Shown: positions 40,084 to 54,079, numbered from the stretch's first letter. The stretch: DNA of 64,000 bases from Methylobacterium brachythecii (GCF_014196345.1 NZ_JACIDN010000002.1:682001-746000); one strand, 5' to 3'. Made by a program: numbers and translations. The notes: a model not told the origin generated them from the sequence alone.

Positions 40084-40721
40084 GTGGCTTCTCTTTCGCC
40101 CCCTCGAGTTAGGACTCGTTCTGCCTCGACCGGCGGCGGATCTCGACCGACCCTTTAAGCCTCCGGTCCGATCAGCGAAGTCGTTGCTTCGCATCCCCTT
40201 GTGACCGGCAAGCTCGCTTCAAACAGGTGATCGGGGCAGAAATGCGGGACGAGCGCGTCCGGCATCCGCATCGTCCCGGCCGTCATGGGGAGGGTCGTTT
40301 GGCGCAGACCGATCGGGCGTCATTGCGAAAGCTGGTTTGCGGCGGCTTTGGGGCACTTGCTGGAGTCGATAAAATCTGGCAACGTCAATTTATAGGACAG
40401 GGAGACTGTCCTTTTCTCGAACTGCCGGCTGCCCGGCAGGAGCGGTTGGCGTGAACGACACGACGTCGAAACGAACCGAGATGCCGATTGCCGACGCGGC
40501 GATCAGGGCGAACGCCGGCTGAACGAGACAGCCGGTGTGACGCCCGCGGGTTGCGGGCGCCCCCCTTCGAGTAAGGTGCCGAGCCGACCCGATCGCGACG
40601 ACTGAACGATCCCCGGCCGCTCTCTGGCGTTCGGGCACGAAACATGCTCGCATCCTCGCCGGATCCGGTGAGACGATCGGAGAACGGTTTGGACATGAGC
40701 GAAATCTCATCCGGAGGGTCG
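40084..40721. other. Long intergenic region upstream of gltB
   Basis: About 640 bases without a convincing gene. Contains a small hairpin GGACAG/CTGTCC at 40395-40411 followed by TTTTC, resembling a terminator on the plus strand, and a second GC hairpin near 40540-40560 (CGCCCGCGGG/TTGCGGGCG). This could be a leader with attenuation, or the 3' end of a small RNA transcribed from about 40250. The divergent promoters of gltB and the gene at 38911 must also be here. Confidence 0.45.
40395..40415 (+). terminator. Small terminator-like hairpin upstream of gltB
   Basis: Six-base stem GGACAG/CTGTCC, five-base loop, then TTTTC. No protein gene ends here on the plus strand, so it would end a leader or small RNA. 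About 310 bases before the gltB start. Confidence 0.45.
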
Positions 40722-45422
<4,701 letters not shown>

Positions 45423-45516
45423 GATCATCTGCGCTGCCAGACCATCTGGCAGCGCTGGCTACGAAACGGACGCGGCAAGCCGCGCCATGCGCGCGCGTTC
45501 CGCGAAGGGCTGATCG

Positions 45517-46950
45517 ATGGGCAAGATCACGGGTTTCCTTGAGTTCGACCGGCAGGAGCAGAAGTATCAGCTCGCCGCCGACCGGGTTCGCCACTTCCGC
45601 GAGTTCACGCTCCCGCTCGACGAGCATGATCTCGCCAAGCAGGCGGCGCGCTGCATGGATTGCGGCATCCCGTTCTGCCACGGCCCGACCGGATGCCCCG
45701 TGCACAACCAGATTCCGGACTGGAACGACCTCGTCTTCCAGTCGGACTGGGAGGAGGCGATCCGCAACCTCCACTCCACCAACAATTTCCCGGAATTCAC
45801 CGGCCGCGTCTGCCCCGCGCCCTGCGAGGAGGCCTGCACGCTGAACCTCGAGAACCAGCCGGTGGCGATCAAGACCATCGAGCAGGCGATCGCCGACCGT
45901 GCCTGGAACATGGGCTGGGTGAAGCCCGAGCCGTCCGCCACGCAAACCGGCAAGCGCGTCGCGATCGTCGGATCGGGCGCCGCCGGCATGGCAGCCGCCC
46001 AGCAGCTCGCCCGCGTCGGCCATGAGGTCCATGTCTTCGAGCGCGAGCCGAAGGCCGGAGGCCTGCTTCGCTATGGCATCCCCGACTTCAAGATGGAGAA
46101 GCGCCACATCGACCGGCGCGTGAAGCAGATGGAGGCCGAGGGCGTCCAGTTTCACTACAAGGTCAATGTCGGCGTCGATAAGCCCGTCGACGAGCTGACC
46201 GCCGAGTTCGACGCCGTGCTTTTCGCAGGGGGCGCCGAAGAGCCGCGCAACCCGCAGCTTCCGGGCCAGGAGCTCGACGGCGTGCATTACGCCATGCCCT
46301 ATCTCGTGCAGTCGAACCGGCGCGTCGGCGCCGAGCCGATGCCCGGCAACGGCGAGCTGCCGATCATCGCCGCGAGCAAGAACGTCGTCGTCATCGGCGG
46401 CGGCGACACCGCGTCGGACTGCGTCGGCACCGCCTTCCGCCAGGGCGCCCTCTCGGTGACGCAGCTCGATATCCGCCCGCGTCCGCCCGAGCGCGAGGAT
46501 AAGCTGACGGTATGGCCGTACTGGCCGACCAAGATGCGCACCTCGTCCTCGCAGGCAGAGGGCGCCGAGCGCGAGTTCCAGGCGGCGACGCTGGGCCTCG
46601 AAGGCGACCGCAAGGGTCGGCTGACCGGCGTGCTCTGCGCGCGTGTCGACGAGAAGCGCCAGCCCATCGCAGGCACCGAGTTCGTCCTGCCAGCCGACCT
46701 CGTTTTCATGGCGATTGGCTTCGCGAGCCCCCTGCACAAGGGCATGGTCGCGGATTCCGGCGTGAGCCTCGACAAGCGCGGCAATGTGCTCGCCAACGAG
46801 GAGGATTACCGGACCTCGCATCCGAAGATCTACTCGGCCGGCGACATGCGCCGCGGCCAGTCGCTCATCGTCTGGGCGATCCGCGAAGGCCGCCAGGCCG
46901 CCCGCTCGATCGACGAGGATCTGATGGGCGAGAGCGTGCTGCCGCGCTGA
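45517..46950 (+). CDS. gltD: Glutamate synthase small subunit
   Basis: 477 residues. NADPH-binding, FAD-containing subunit that feeds electrons to GltB. N-terminal [4Fe-4S] cysteine patterns [16 protein letters not shown] and [13 protein letters not shown] motif [19 protein letters not shown] motif [13 protein letters not shown] and the C-terminal [20 protein letters not shown]. Complete; same operon as gltB. A strong hairpin follows. Confidence 0.97.
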   Translation: MGKITGFLEFDRQEQKYQLAADRVRHFREFTLPLDEHDLAKQAARCMDCGIPFCHGPTGCPVHNQIPDWNDLVFQSDWEEAIRNLHSTNNFPEFTGRVCPAPCEEACTLNLENQPVAIKTIEQAIADRAWNMGWVKPEPSATQTGKRVAIVGSGAAGMAAAQQLARVGHEVHVFEREPKAGGLLRYGIPDFKMEKRHIDRRVKQMEAEGVQFHYKVNVGVDKPVDELTAEFDAVLFAGGAEEPRNPQLPGQELDGVHYAMPYLVQSNRRVGAEPMPGNGELPIIAASKNVVVIGGGDTASDCVGTAFRQGALSVTQLDIRPRPPEREDKLTVWPYWPTKMRTSSSQAEGAEREFQAATLGLEGDRKGRLTGVLCARVDEKRQPIAGTEFVLPADLVFMAIGFASPLHKGMVADSGVSLDKRGNVLANEEDYRTSHPKIYSAGDMRRGQSLIVWAIREGRQAARSIDEDLMGESVLPR

Positions 46951-46956
46951 GGCGTC

Positions 46957-46990
46957 TCGCTCACGATGCGCAAGGGCGTGTCGTGAGCGA
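46957..46990 (+). terminator. Terminator after gltD
   Basis: A perfect 10-bp inverted repeat, TCGCTCACGA at 46957-46966 and TCGTGAGCGA at 46981-46990, followed by TTTGG, begins seven bases after the gltD stop. Confidence 0.7.
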
Positions 46991-47028
46991 TTTGGATGAA
47001 GCAGATCTCTCCTCGCCGCGATCAAGCT

Positions 47029-47409
47029 TCAGCGCATTCGCTCGACCCATTGTGCGCGCGAAGGTCCCGGTTCGAAAGGATCCCCGAAGTACTGCGTCTC
47101 GCGGCTCACCCGCCCGTCCAAAAACTCCATGATGCTCACGGTGTAGGACGGCCGCCCGTCATAGGTCAGGACATATTCGGTGACCCATAGGTCGCCCGCA
47201 CCGACGATCCGCCGGACTGCAAACCTTTTCTGATTTGGTTGCGCGGCGCGAGACGATCGAATCCGCCACCGTCCGCAGATGCGCTCTCCCGATTGCGGAT
47301 ATTCGAGCACCGCGTCGTCTCGGTAGATCTGGTGCTCACCTTCGAGGTCGTTCGCATCGGAGGCCGCCCAGTGGCGGTCGAGAGCCGCTCGGATGTCTCG
47401 ATCCTCCAT
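47029..47409 (-). CDS. SnoaL-like / NTF2-fold protein
   Basis: 126 residues with the NTF2-like plan: helix DIRAALDRHWAASDANDLEGEHQIYRDDAVLEYPQSGE, then strands VTEYVLTYDGRPSYTVSIMEF, ending YFGDPFEPGPSRAQWVERM. The DDAVLEYPQ(S)GE and YFGDPF motifs are characteristic of SnoaL-type proteins often annotated as nuclear-transport-factor-2 family. Ligand or activity unknown. Cytosolic. Confidence 0.8.
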   Translation of the reverse strand: MEDRDIRAALDRHWAASDANDLEGEHQIYRDDAVLEYPQSGERICGRWRIRSSRAAQPNQKRFAVRRIVGAGDLWVTEYVLTYDGRPSYTVSIMEFLDGRVSRETQYFGDPFEPGPSRAQWVERMR

Positions 47410-47442
47410 CCTGGATCTCCCTGTCCGCGGCGATCGATGTCC

Positions 47443-48813
47443 CTACCCCGGCGGCCACTTGAAGTCGTCGGCGCGGCCGGGCTGCGGCACCGGTGCGGCG
47501 CCGCGCTGCAGGGTGCGCTCCACCGTTCCCGCGGCGTCGCCCTCGCGCGGACGGCCGCTGGCGAGCACGCCGCCGGGCGAGATCTCGTTGCGGCCGAGAG
47601 GCACCACCGGGCCGGCGGCCGGCTTCACCGGCAGGCTCGGGATGCCGGGCGGCTCGGGCAGGCTCGGCAGCATCGCCGTGATCTTGCGGTCGATGGCCGA
47701 GGAGTCGTCGAGGCTCGGACCGGCATCCCCGGGCGTCGCCGAGGGCACCGTCGCGACGGTCGGCTGCTCCGGTTGCAGCGTACCATTCGCCCCCATCAGC
47801 CGCTTCAGCTCAATATCGGCGAAATGGGCGGCCTTGCGGGCTCCGGGGAAGGTGAAGTGGATGCCGTCCGAGGTGCGCAAGGTGGCGCGCTGGCCGTCGA
47901 GGTCGGGGCCGGTCGCGGTATAGCGGTTGCGGTCGTCGACGAAGCCCGGCCAGATGTCGACATAGGTCTGGCCGGCCTTCTGGACGCGCTCGCGCGCGAG
48001 GTCATTGATCGAAGCGAGATCCTTGGTCAGCATCTCGAAGCGCACCGGGGGCACGCCGACCCAGACCAGCGGGATCTTGTGGTCGGTGAAGACCTTGATC
48101 ACCGCGTCGATCCGCGCCGCGTAGACCTCGCGCCACTTGTCGGTGAGCGGCTCGAAACTCTCTCCGCCTTCTCGGATCGCCTGGCGGTCGTTCACGCCGA
48201 TCATGAACAGGGCGTAGGCGACCTTCGGGTTGGCCTTGAGATAATCTTCGGCGGCCTTGGGCCAGTCGACCACGTCCTTGCGCACGATGCCGCTGTCGCC
48301 GCGAGACCGGTCGACCACCGCAACGTCGGCGTTCTCACGGAAGGCGTCGTCGAGCCCCTTGGCGAGATAGGAGGCGAGGGAATCGCCGAACACCGCGACC
48401 TGGACGTTCGGGGAAGTCTTGGCGGGCGCAGGCGGCGCCTGCCGCGCGACGCTCGGCGCGGCCGCCGGCGTGCGCCGCCGGACGGTCTGCCCGTCCTGAC
48501 CGCCGCGCGACCCGATCGACGGAGCGCGCGGATGGGACGGACGGCCGAAGGTCCGCGACGGCGCCTGCCGCTGGGGCTGCACCTGCTGCTGCGGGCGCTC
48601 CTCCCAGGGCCAGTAGAACTGGCGCGGCGCCTCCTGCTGCTGCGGCGCATAACGGCGATCCTCGCGCGCGGCGCGGCGGCGCGGGGCGTAGTAGGGATCG
48701 CGCTGAACCTCGTAGCTGTCGCCCCACTGCGCCCTCGCCTCCTGCGCCGGCGTCAGGAACGAGACCAGCGCGAGCAGCACGAAGACGGCGATCTGTTTCG
48801 GCGCGAAGGCCAT
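47443..48813 (-). CDS. SGNH/GDSL hydrolase, DUF459 type, exported
   Basis: 456 residues. Signal peptide (FVLLALVSFLTPAQEARA), then a Gln/Pro/Arg-rich disordered region to about residue 135, then an SGNH domain: VAVFGDSLASYLAKGL (nucleophile Ser), MIGVNDRQAI (Asn), and DGIHFTFPGARK (Asp-x-x-His). The C-terminal 90 residues are again Pro-rich. DUF459 proteins are thought to modify cell-wall or exopolysaccharide acyl groups; substrate unknown. Periplasmic. Confidence 0.85.
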   Translation of the reverse strand: MAFAPKQIAVFVLLALVSFLTPAQEARAQWGDSYEVQRDPYYAPRRRAAREDRRYAPQQQEAPRQFYWPWEERPQQQVQPQRQAPSRTFGRPSHPRAPSIGSRGGQDGQTVRRRTPAAAPSVARQAPPAPAKTSPNVQVAVFGDSLASYLAKGLDDAFRENADVAVVDRSRGDSGIVRKDVVDWPKAAEDYLKANPKVAYALFMIGVNDRQAIREGGESFEPLTDKWREVYAARIDAVIKVFTDHKIPLVWVGVPPVRFEMLTKDLASINDLARERVQKAGQTYVDIWPGFVDDRNRYTATGPDLDGQRATLRTSDGIHFTFPGARKAAHFADIELKRLMGANGTLQPEQPTVATVPSATPGDAGPSLDDSSAIDRKITAMLPSLPEPPGIPSLPVKPAAGPVVPLGRNEISPGGVLASGRPREGDAAGTVERTLQRGAAPVPQPGRADDFKWPPG

Positions 48814-48969
48814 CGGGCTCCCGGATTCCGACCGCCGGGGCGAGAGGGGCTCGTCCCGGCATGGGCCGTGATCATAGCGGGGAACCGCGACGTGTCGAAT
48901 GCCGGGGCGGAACGCCCCCGGGCATCGCGCCGAGACCGCCGTTCCGGAGCGACGGCGAGCCGGAAGGCT

Positions 48970-49701
48970 TCAGTCCAGGTGGTGGCCGTAGCGCTCGACG
49001 TGGACGGCCAGGCCGAGCCCGTGATCGCGCACGAGGCGCTCCGAGAGGTCCGCGTCGCGCGCTTCCAACGCCTCGATGATCTGAACGTGCTCGGCGATGG
49101 ACGTCGAGGCGCGGTCGCCCTCGCGCAGGGCGATGTTGCGCACGCCCTTCACATGCATCAGCAGGTTGCTGCACAGGTCTTGGATGACCTCGCAATGGCC
49201 GAGCGAGATGATCTTCTGATGGAAGCGGATGTTGGCTTCCGAATATTCGGCGAGGTGCTCTGCCGGCTTCCCCTCGAAGAATTCGGGGAACATCTTGCGC
49301 ATGCATTGGAGGTCGTCGTCCGAAGCGCGCGTGCAGGCGAGACGCGCCGCCATGCTCTCCAGGGCCGCCCAGGCCTGGATCATGCCGACGATCTCGCGCT
49401 TCGTCTTTTTGACGACGAAGACGCCGCGCCGCGGCTCATTGCGCACGAAGCCTTCCTGCTCCAGCACGGTCAGCGCCTCGCGGATCGGCGTCCGGCTGAC
49501 GCCCAGCGTCTGCGACAGGCCGCGCTCGTCCAGACGGATGTCTCCGTTCTGACCGTAGATATCCATGTTGGTGATGGCCGACTTCAAAGCCTCGTAGGCC
49601 AGAGTCCGTAGACTCGTCGCCGGAACGAGCGGCTTGATCGTGAAGTTCTGCATGGCGTCAGTATCGGTCTGGTACTGGCTACGGATCGGCGATGTCGGCA
49701 T
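48970..49701 (-). CDS. GntR family (FCD) regulator, likely oxalate-responsive
   Basis: 243 residues from ATG 49701 (GGGAAA upstream); the frame continues upstream without family similarity. Winged-helix: AYEALKSAI, LSQTLGVSRTPIREALTVLEQEGFV, RRGVFVV. C-terminal FCD ligand domain with the metal-type residues in FHQKI, the H of SIAEHVQIIEAL and the terminal LAVHVERYGHH. Divergent from frc with a 19-bp palindrome between them; copies of the same palindrome lie across the locus. I infer that this protein binds it and senses oxalate, oxalyl-CoA or formyl-CoA; this is not shown by sequence. Confidence 0.85.
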   Translation of the reverse strand: MPTSPIRSQYQTDTDAMQNFTIKPLVPATSLRTLAYEALKSAITNMDIYGQNGDIRLDERGLSQTLGVSRTPIREALTVLEQEGFVRNEPRRGVFVVKKTKREIVGMIQAWAALESMAARLACTRASDDDLQCMRKMFPEFFEGKPAEHLAEYSEANIRFHQKIISLGHCEVIQDLCSNLLMHVKGVRNIALREGDRASTSIAEHVQIIEALEARDADLSERLVRDHGLGLAVHVERYGHHLD

Positions 49702-49836
49702 CGTTTCCCGGCGCGGACCATGGCGATTCGGTCTGGGAAACACAAGACAAGCGCCAAGCATAGCCGGGTATAGCCCGATTGGGGCTTGACGCCGCGATGG
49801 GTAACGCTGCCGGGTTTCAGTCGGCAAAATTGACCA

Positions 49837-49855
49837 TTGGTATTTGGTATGCCAA
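49837..49855. promoter_or_regulatory. Operator A, gntR/frc intergenic
   Basis: TTGGTAT-TTGGT-ATGCCAA, the 7-5-7 palindrome with one half-site mismatch. It is 136 bases from the regulator start and 158 from the frc start, so it could control both divergent genes, including autoregulation. Confidence 0.75.
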
Positions 49856-50012
49856 TATCGAGCCGTCGTCAAAAGCGAATGTTTCGCCCTGCGCCGCGTC
49901 CATCGAGACGCAGGCCGTCCGGGCTTCCCGCTTCCGGGCGGCGCATGGCTCGACACGGGATCACTGAAATCCCGGTCGAAGTATCGCAGAAGCATCTCCC
50001 TGGGAGGAGAGG

Positions 50013-51293
50013 ATGACGAGCACGCCACTGCACGGGGTGAGAATCCTGGACTTTACGCATGTCCAGTCGGGTCCGACCTGTACGCAGCTTCTCGCCTGGT
50101 TCGGCGCCGACGTGATCAAGATCGAGCGGCCGGGCACGGGCGACGCCACGCGCCAGCAGCTCCAGGATCTCCCTGGCGTGGACAGCCTCTATTTCACGAT
50201 GCTGAACCACAACAAGCGTTCGATCACGATCGACGCGAAGAACGCCCAAGGCAAAGAAGTGCTCTGGCGGCTGATCCGCGAATGCGACGTGCTGGTCGAG
50301 AACTTCGCCCCCGGCGCGCTCGACCGCATGGGCTTGACCTGGGAGAAGCTGCAGGCCGCCAATCCAGGCCTGATCCTCGCTTCGGTGAAGGGATTCGGGC
50401 CGGGCCGCTACCAGGATTGCAAGGTCTACGAGAACGTCGCGCAATGCGCGGGCGGCTCCGCCTCGACCTCGGGCTGGCGCGACGGCGTGCCGATGGTGAC
50501 CGGGGCCCAGATCGGCGATTCCGGCACTGGGCTGCACTTGGCGCTCGGCATCGTCACGGCGCTGTTTCACCGTACGCAGACCGGTCAGGGCCAGCGCGTC
50601 GACTGCTCGATGCAAGACGGGGTGCTGAATCTCTGCCGCGTGAAGCTGCGCGACCAGCAGCGCCTCGAAAAGGGGCCGCTGCAGGAATACAGCCAGTTCG
50701 GCGAAGGCGTGGAGTTTGGTGAATCCGTGCCGCGGGCTGGAAACGATTCCGGCGGAGGCCAACCAGGCCGCATCCTGAAGTGCAAGGGCTGGGAGCAGGA
50801 CCCCAACGCCTACATTTACTTCATCACGCAGGGCGCGGTCTGGGACCCGATTTGCGACATCATCGGTGAGCCCGGCTGGAAGACCGATCCGGACTACATG
50901 ACGCCGAAGGCGCGTCTGCCGCATCTGAACGAAATCTTCACGCGCATCGAAGCGTGGACCATGAAGCACGACAAGTTCGAGGCGATGGACATCCTCAATG
51001 CCTACGACATCCCGTGCGGGCCGATCCTGTCGATGAAGGAGATCGCCGAGGACGAAGCGCTGCGGGCGAGCGGCACCGTGGTCGAGATCGAGCATCCGAC
51101 CCGCGGCAGCTACCTCACCGTCGGAAACCCGATCAAGCTCTCGGCGAATCCGGTCGAGATCAAGCGGTCGCCTCTGCTCGGCGAGCATACCGACGAGATT
51201 CTGCGCGAGGTCTTGGGCTGCTCGGACGCCGAGGTCGACGCGATCCTCGGCTCGGGAGCGACGGGTCCGGTCCAGCGAGCCGCTGCCGAATAG
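50013..51293 (+). CDS. frc: Formyl-CoA:oxalate CoA-transferase, copy 1
   Basis: 426 residues, class III CoA-transferase. Transfers CoA from formyl-CoA to oxalate. The catalytic aspartate is D169 in [11 protein letters not shown]. CoA-site features: [31 protein letters not shown]. The flexible loop that is GGGGQPGW in characterised Frc proteins (and in the second copy at 62 kb) reads SGGGQPGR here, with S246 and R253, so kinetics or acceptor range may differ. ATG follows GGAGGAGAGG. Probably CoA-transferase activity is retained, oxalate use is inferred from neighbours. Confidence 0.92.
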   Translation: MTSTPLHGVRILDFTHVQSGPTCTQLLAWFGADVIKIERPGTGDATRQQLQDLPGVDSLYFTMLNHNKRSITIDAKNAQGKEVLWRLIRECDVLVENFAPGALDRMGLTWEKLQAANPGLILASVKGFGPGRYQDCKVYENVAQCAGGSASTSGWRDGVPMVTGAQIGDSGTGLHLALGIVTALFHRTQTGQGQRVDCSMQDGVLNLCRVKLRDQQRLEKGPLQEYSQFGEGVEFGESVPRAGNDSGGGQPGRILKCKGWEQDPNAYIYFITQGAVWDPICDIIGEPGWKTDPDYMTPKARLPHLNEIFTRIEAWTMKHDKFEAMDILNAYDIPCGPILSMKEIAEDEALRASGTVVEIEHPTRGSYLTVGNPIKLSANPVEIKRSPLLGEHTDEILREVLGCSDAEVDAILGSGATGPVQRAAAE

Positions 51294-51345
51294 CCCAGCG
51301 CACCGAACCGACGGGCATGCATGCACTATATTGACGAACTCGCCG

Positions 51346-51364
51346 TTGGTATGCCAGATACCAA
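51346..51364 (+). promoter_or_regulatory. Operator B, before small gene
   Basis: TTGGTAT-GCCAG-ATACCAA, a perfect 7-5-7 palindrome and the cleanest copy in the window. It lies 61 bases upstream of a 59-codon gene and 53 bases after the frc stop, so that small gene has its own predicted regulated promoter. Confidence 0.8.
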
Positions 51365-51424
51365 CCTTGATGCGGCAGTCGGCTGTGAAGGCCAGGACGC
51401 CGGGGCGGTGAGCGGAGGACGAGG

Positions 51425-51604
51425 ATGATCGATTTCGTTTTCGACGAACCGTTGGCCATCCTCGCCGAGGCCTTCGGGCATGAGCCAAACGGAGACGCCC
51501 TGTCTCGCTATGATGGCGAGACAGCCCCTCCGATGCCAATCGCGGCCGCCGTTTTCACCGCGACGCGGGCCGAAGTCGTCATCTCCGCCGATCAGGCAGA
51601 GTGA
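51425..51604 (+). CDS. Small acidic protein under oxalate-type operator
   Basis: 59 residues: starts IDFVFDEPLAILAEAFGHEP, acidic and hydrophobic, no signal peptide, no cysteine. The ATG has GGAGGACGAGG immediately upstream, an unusually strong ribosome-binding site, and operator B lies in front. Short length hides it from many gene callers. Function unknown; a small regulatory or accessory subunit is possible. It converges on the small membrane-protein gene. Confidence 0.6.
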   Translation: MIDFVFDEPLAILAEAFGHEPNGDALSRYDGETAPPMPIAAAVFTATRAEVVISADQAE

Positions 51605-51638
51605 CTGCCGGCAGGCTTTCTGAGCGACTCAGCCGATC

Positions 51639-51800
51639 TCAGGCGGCGAGCTGCGCGTAGCGGCCGGCGCCCTGGAGATTGCCGTTGCGGCCGTCCTGGC
51701 TGGTCACGGCGTCGGCGGTCAGCTTGTCGGCGACCTTGACCACGAGCAGGGCCTGAAGAGCGAACAGGAGAACGAGAGCGACGAGTGCGGTGCCGAGCAT
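51639..51800 (-). CDS. Small single-pass membrane protein
   Basis: 53 residues from ATG 51800, preceded by AGAGG at six bases. One membrane helix (TALVALVLLFALQALLVVKVA) followed by a hydrophilic tail with TSQDGRNGNLQGAGRYAQ. A longer reading to 51899 lacks a start context. A degenerate operator copy (G) lies about 65 bases upstream. Could be an accessory to the OxlT permeases or unrelated; not recognised. Confidence 0.6.
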   Translation of the reverse strand: MLGTALVALVLLFALQALLVVKVADKLTADAVTSQDGRNGNLQGAGRYAQLAA

Positions 51801-51864
51801 GGTGGCCTCTGGAAGCAATATTGCGTTGCAATAGAGATAGCCCCGGCGTTTTTGGATATGAAGT

Positions 51865-51883
51865 ACAAAATACCAGATACCGT
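51865..51883 (-). promoter_or_regulatory. Degenerate operator G
   Basis: Minus strand: ACGGTAT-CTGGT-ATTTTGT. It shares GGTATCTGGTAT with operator D but its second half-site is lost. Binding would be weaker; listed because it stands 65 bases upstream of the small membrane-protein gene. Confidence 0.4.
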
Positions 51884-51982
51884 TATGCGCAAAACGCATA
51901 GCACAGCATTTTTTTGCCGATTTTAATCCTTAGCGCGGCGCATTTCGCCGCTTTCTGCACTGCAGTGCAACAAAGCCAGCCA

Positions 51983-53767
51983 TCATTGGGCTCGGGCGTC
52001 TTGCTCGGATCCCCACACGCCGAGCGTCGACGCATCCGCGCAGCGCAGCGTCTCTTCGATCGGCGGTGCATCGGCTTGGTCGAGAACGAGGCCGGCAGCC
52101 GTCAGAGCGGCGCGCATCTCGCCGTCTTCGCAGACCCGGACGAGGACGCTCCGGTCGAGCCCGATCAATCGCCTGTTCTCGAAGTGGGCGAAGACACGCC
52201 CTGTCCCCTGTTCCGCGAAACGGACGCTCGACAGACGCGAGAGACAGTCGCGCAGGAAGCCGGCGTTGCGCTCCGGCGCAAGGTCCGCACCGGCATAGAC
52301 CTCTTCCGGCGCGTGCGCGTGGATATTGATTCGGCGGAAGCGGTCGATGTCGAGCATCCGCCGCGCATCGAGGATGGTGATGGCGCCGTTGCTGCCGAAG
52401 GCGATCGTGCGCGGGGTCTCGCCCAACGCGACGGTGTTGTCGAGGAACTCGAACGCCACCGCCTTGTCGGTCCGCAGCGCCCAGAGGAAGAACAGGCGCG
52501 GCATGCCGGCGAAGGCCTCGACGTTGTGCGCGAGCAGATCCTCGACCGCCTTGTAGCGGCCGAACTGCTCGCCGCGCTTCCAGGCGCGCTCCACCGTCGC
52601 CTCGGGCGGCGTCACCATGAACTGCAGATAGATGCGGTGCCCGAAGCGGGTCAGCAGCTGGCTGGTGCCGTCCCCGCGGGAATCCGCCGAGAAGCTGTCG
52701 AAGCGGAATCGGTCGATCAACAGGTGCGAGATCCGACCCTCGGCCGCCTTACGCGTCATGTAGCGGTCCAGCTTCGAATCGACGACCTCGACCTCGTGGC
52801 CGGTCAGCGGGCCGGCATAGCGCCGGGCCGAGCCGAGGCTGTCGTAGTCGAGCAGGAACTTGCGCCAGACGTCGGGCGTGATCACGGCGAAGTCGGACCA
52901 ATCCGTACCGTTTCGCTCGGCGAGACCGCGCTGGTAGGGACGGATCGTGCTCTTGCCGGAGGCCGAAGCGCCCTTGACGTTCATCACCACCGGCTCGCTT
53001 TGGGCGCGGACGCGGCGATACCCCTCGCGTGCGACGATCTCGGCGATCCACGGGTCGATGGTCTCGCCGATCCGCCGGCTGCCATGGGCGTTCGAGACTA
53101 GGATGGCGGCAAGCTTGCCGAGCAGCGCCTTGTCGCGGATCAGGAAGCCCTGGCGGCCGATGAGTCCGGCGACGACGCAGCGCAACGCCTCGCGGACCTC
53201 CTGTTCGAGACTTCCCAGTGGACCGGCCGTCTCGTCGAGGCGGCGGCAGGCCCGCGTCTGCCAGTCCTCGGCAGGCTTCGGCGCGTCCCGTCGCCCGAAC
53301 GGCCAAAACCCGCGCTTGCGGGCCGGGGACGCCTCCGGCGGATCGAGGAGCGCGGCGATCTCGCGCGCGATCAGCGCATCCGCCTCGGCGCGAACGGCGC
53401 GCAGGGTCTCGGCGACCTGCGGCATGCGATTCCCGATCCCATCGCGCAGGATCGTCGTCACGATGCGGCGGAAATTGACGCCGAGATCCGCATAGACGGC
53501 GCCGAGCGGCACCGACAGGTCGGCCATGACGCGGATCAGCACCGCATGGACGACGAGCCGCTCCGGGCGGAACAAGGCGAGCTGGGTGGCCTGAAGGCCG
53601 CTGAAATCGCTGAGCTCCTGGATCTCCGCGTAGGAGTTCTCGATGTTCTCGGCGCGAAAGATCGTGGCGAGCGGCCGGACATGCCGCGGCAGGCCGGAGA
53701 CGATGCCCGGGTTCCAGGCATCGAAAGGGGCGTCCTCGGTCTCAGGGGCGGAGGTCGGCGCCGGCAT
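51983..53767 (-). CDS. P-loop (zeta-toxin-like) protein, unknown role
   Basis: 594 residues. An N-terminal helical region of about 260 residues (TIFRAENIENSYAEIQELSDF, ALLDPPEASPARKRGFWPFGRRD) is followed by a P-loop, KGASASGKST with K272, and a Walker B-like HLLIDRFRFD. Later motifs (PDVWRKFLLDYD, RAWKRGEQFGRY, LLAHNVEAFAGMPRLF) resemble zeta-toxin/UNAG-kinase proteins; the C-terminus (about 450-594) is unassigned. No epsilon antitoxin is adjacent. It ends a three-gene unit with the ABM-like and CBS genes, whose upstream region holds operator E. Kinase activity is plausible; substrate unknown. Confidence 0.7.
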   Translation of the reverse strand: MPAPTSAPETEDAPFDAWNPGIVSGLPRHVRPLATIFRAENIENSYAEIQELSDFSGLQATQLALFRPERLVVHAVLIRVMADLSVPLGAVYADLGVNFRRIVTTILRDGIGNRMPQVAETLRAVRAEADALIAREIAALLDPPEASPARKRGFWPFGRRDAPKPAEDWQTRACRRLDETAGPLGSLEQEVREALRCVVAGLIGRQGFLIRDKALLGKLAAILVSNAHGSRRIGETIDPWIAEIVAREGYRRVRAQSEPVVMNVKGASASGKSTIRPYQRGLAERNGTDWSDFAVITPDVWRKFLLDYDSLGSARRYAGPLTGHEVEVVDSKLDRYMTRKAAEGRISHLLIDRFRFDSFSADSRGDGTSQLLTRFGHRIYLQFMVTPPEATVERAWKRGEQFGRYKAVEDLLAHNVEAFAGMPRLFFLWALRTDKAVAFEFLDNTVALGETPRTIAFGSNGAITILDARRMLDIDRFRRINIHAHAPEEVYAGADLAPERNAGFLRDCLSRLSSVRFAEQGTGRVFAHFENRRLIGLDRSVLVRVCEDGEMRAALTAAGLVLDQADAPPIEETLRCADASTLGVWGSEQDARAQ

Positions 53768-53797
53768 CGTCCTACCAGCTCCCGCGCCCCGGTCGGA

Positions 53798-54079
53798 TCA
53801 GGCCGCCGAGGCGTCGTCGATCGGCTCGAAGCGGGTCTGGTAGGCGTCGCCCCAGACGTCGTCGGCCTTTTTGTGCCAATCCTTGTCGAAGAACCGCTTG
53901 GCCTGGAACTCGCTGCTCCAGATGCAGACCGCGGTGATGCGGTTGTCGAGGACCCGCACGTGCCGGCTCTCGAGGCCGGAGGTGACGCCGGCGCGGGGGA
54001 GCATGTCCTTGCTCGAAAATCCGTGTTCGTTCTCTGCCGGGAACACCACGGGGCATTCGACGACGGTCAGATATTTCAT
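53798..54079 (-). CDS. ABM-like dimeric alpha/beta-barrel protein
   Basis: 93 residues from the ATG beginning MKYLTVVECP, with GGAAGAG upstream. The pattern, a first strand KYLTVVECP, a middle VLDNRITAVCIWSSEFQAKRFFDKDWHKK and a final VWGDAYQTRFEPI, fits the antibiotic-biosynthesis-monooxygenase/stress-responsive dimeric barrel fold. Members can be enzymes, heme-degrading proteins or ligand binders; no specific activity can be read. It sits between the CBS gene (41 bases) and the P-loop gene (30 bases), hence one transcript. Confidence 0.6.
   Translation of the reverse strand: MKYLTVVECPVVFPAENEHGFSSKDMLPRAGVTSGLESRHVRVLDNRITAVCIWSSEFQAKRFFDKDWHKKADDVWGDAYQTRFEPIDDASAA

Noticed and set aside
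40227..40454. 75-codon frame in the gltB leader
   Set aside because: Runs across the terminator-like hairpin and lacks a ribosome-binding site and protein-like pattern.
47239..49611. 790-codon plus-strand frame spanning two minus-strand genes
   Set aside because: Crosses the SGNH hydrolase and GntR genes on the opposite strand and shows only antisense-like composition.
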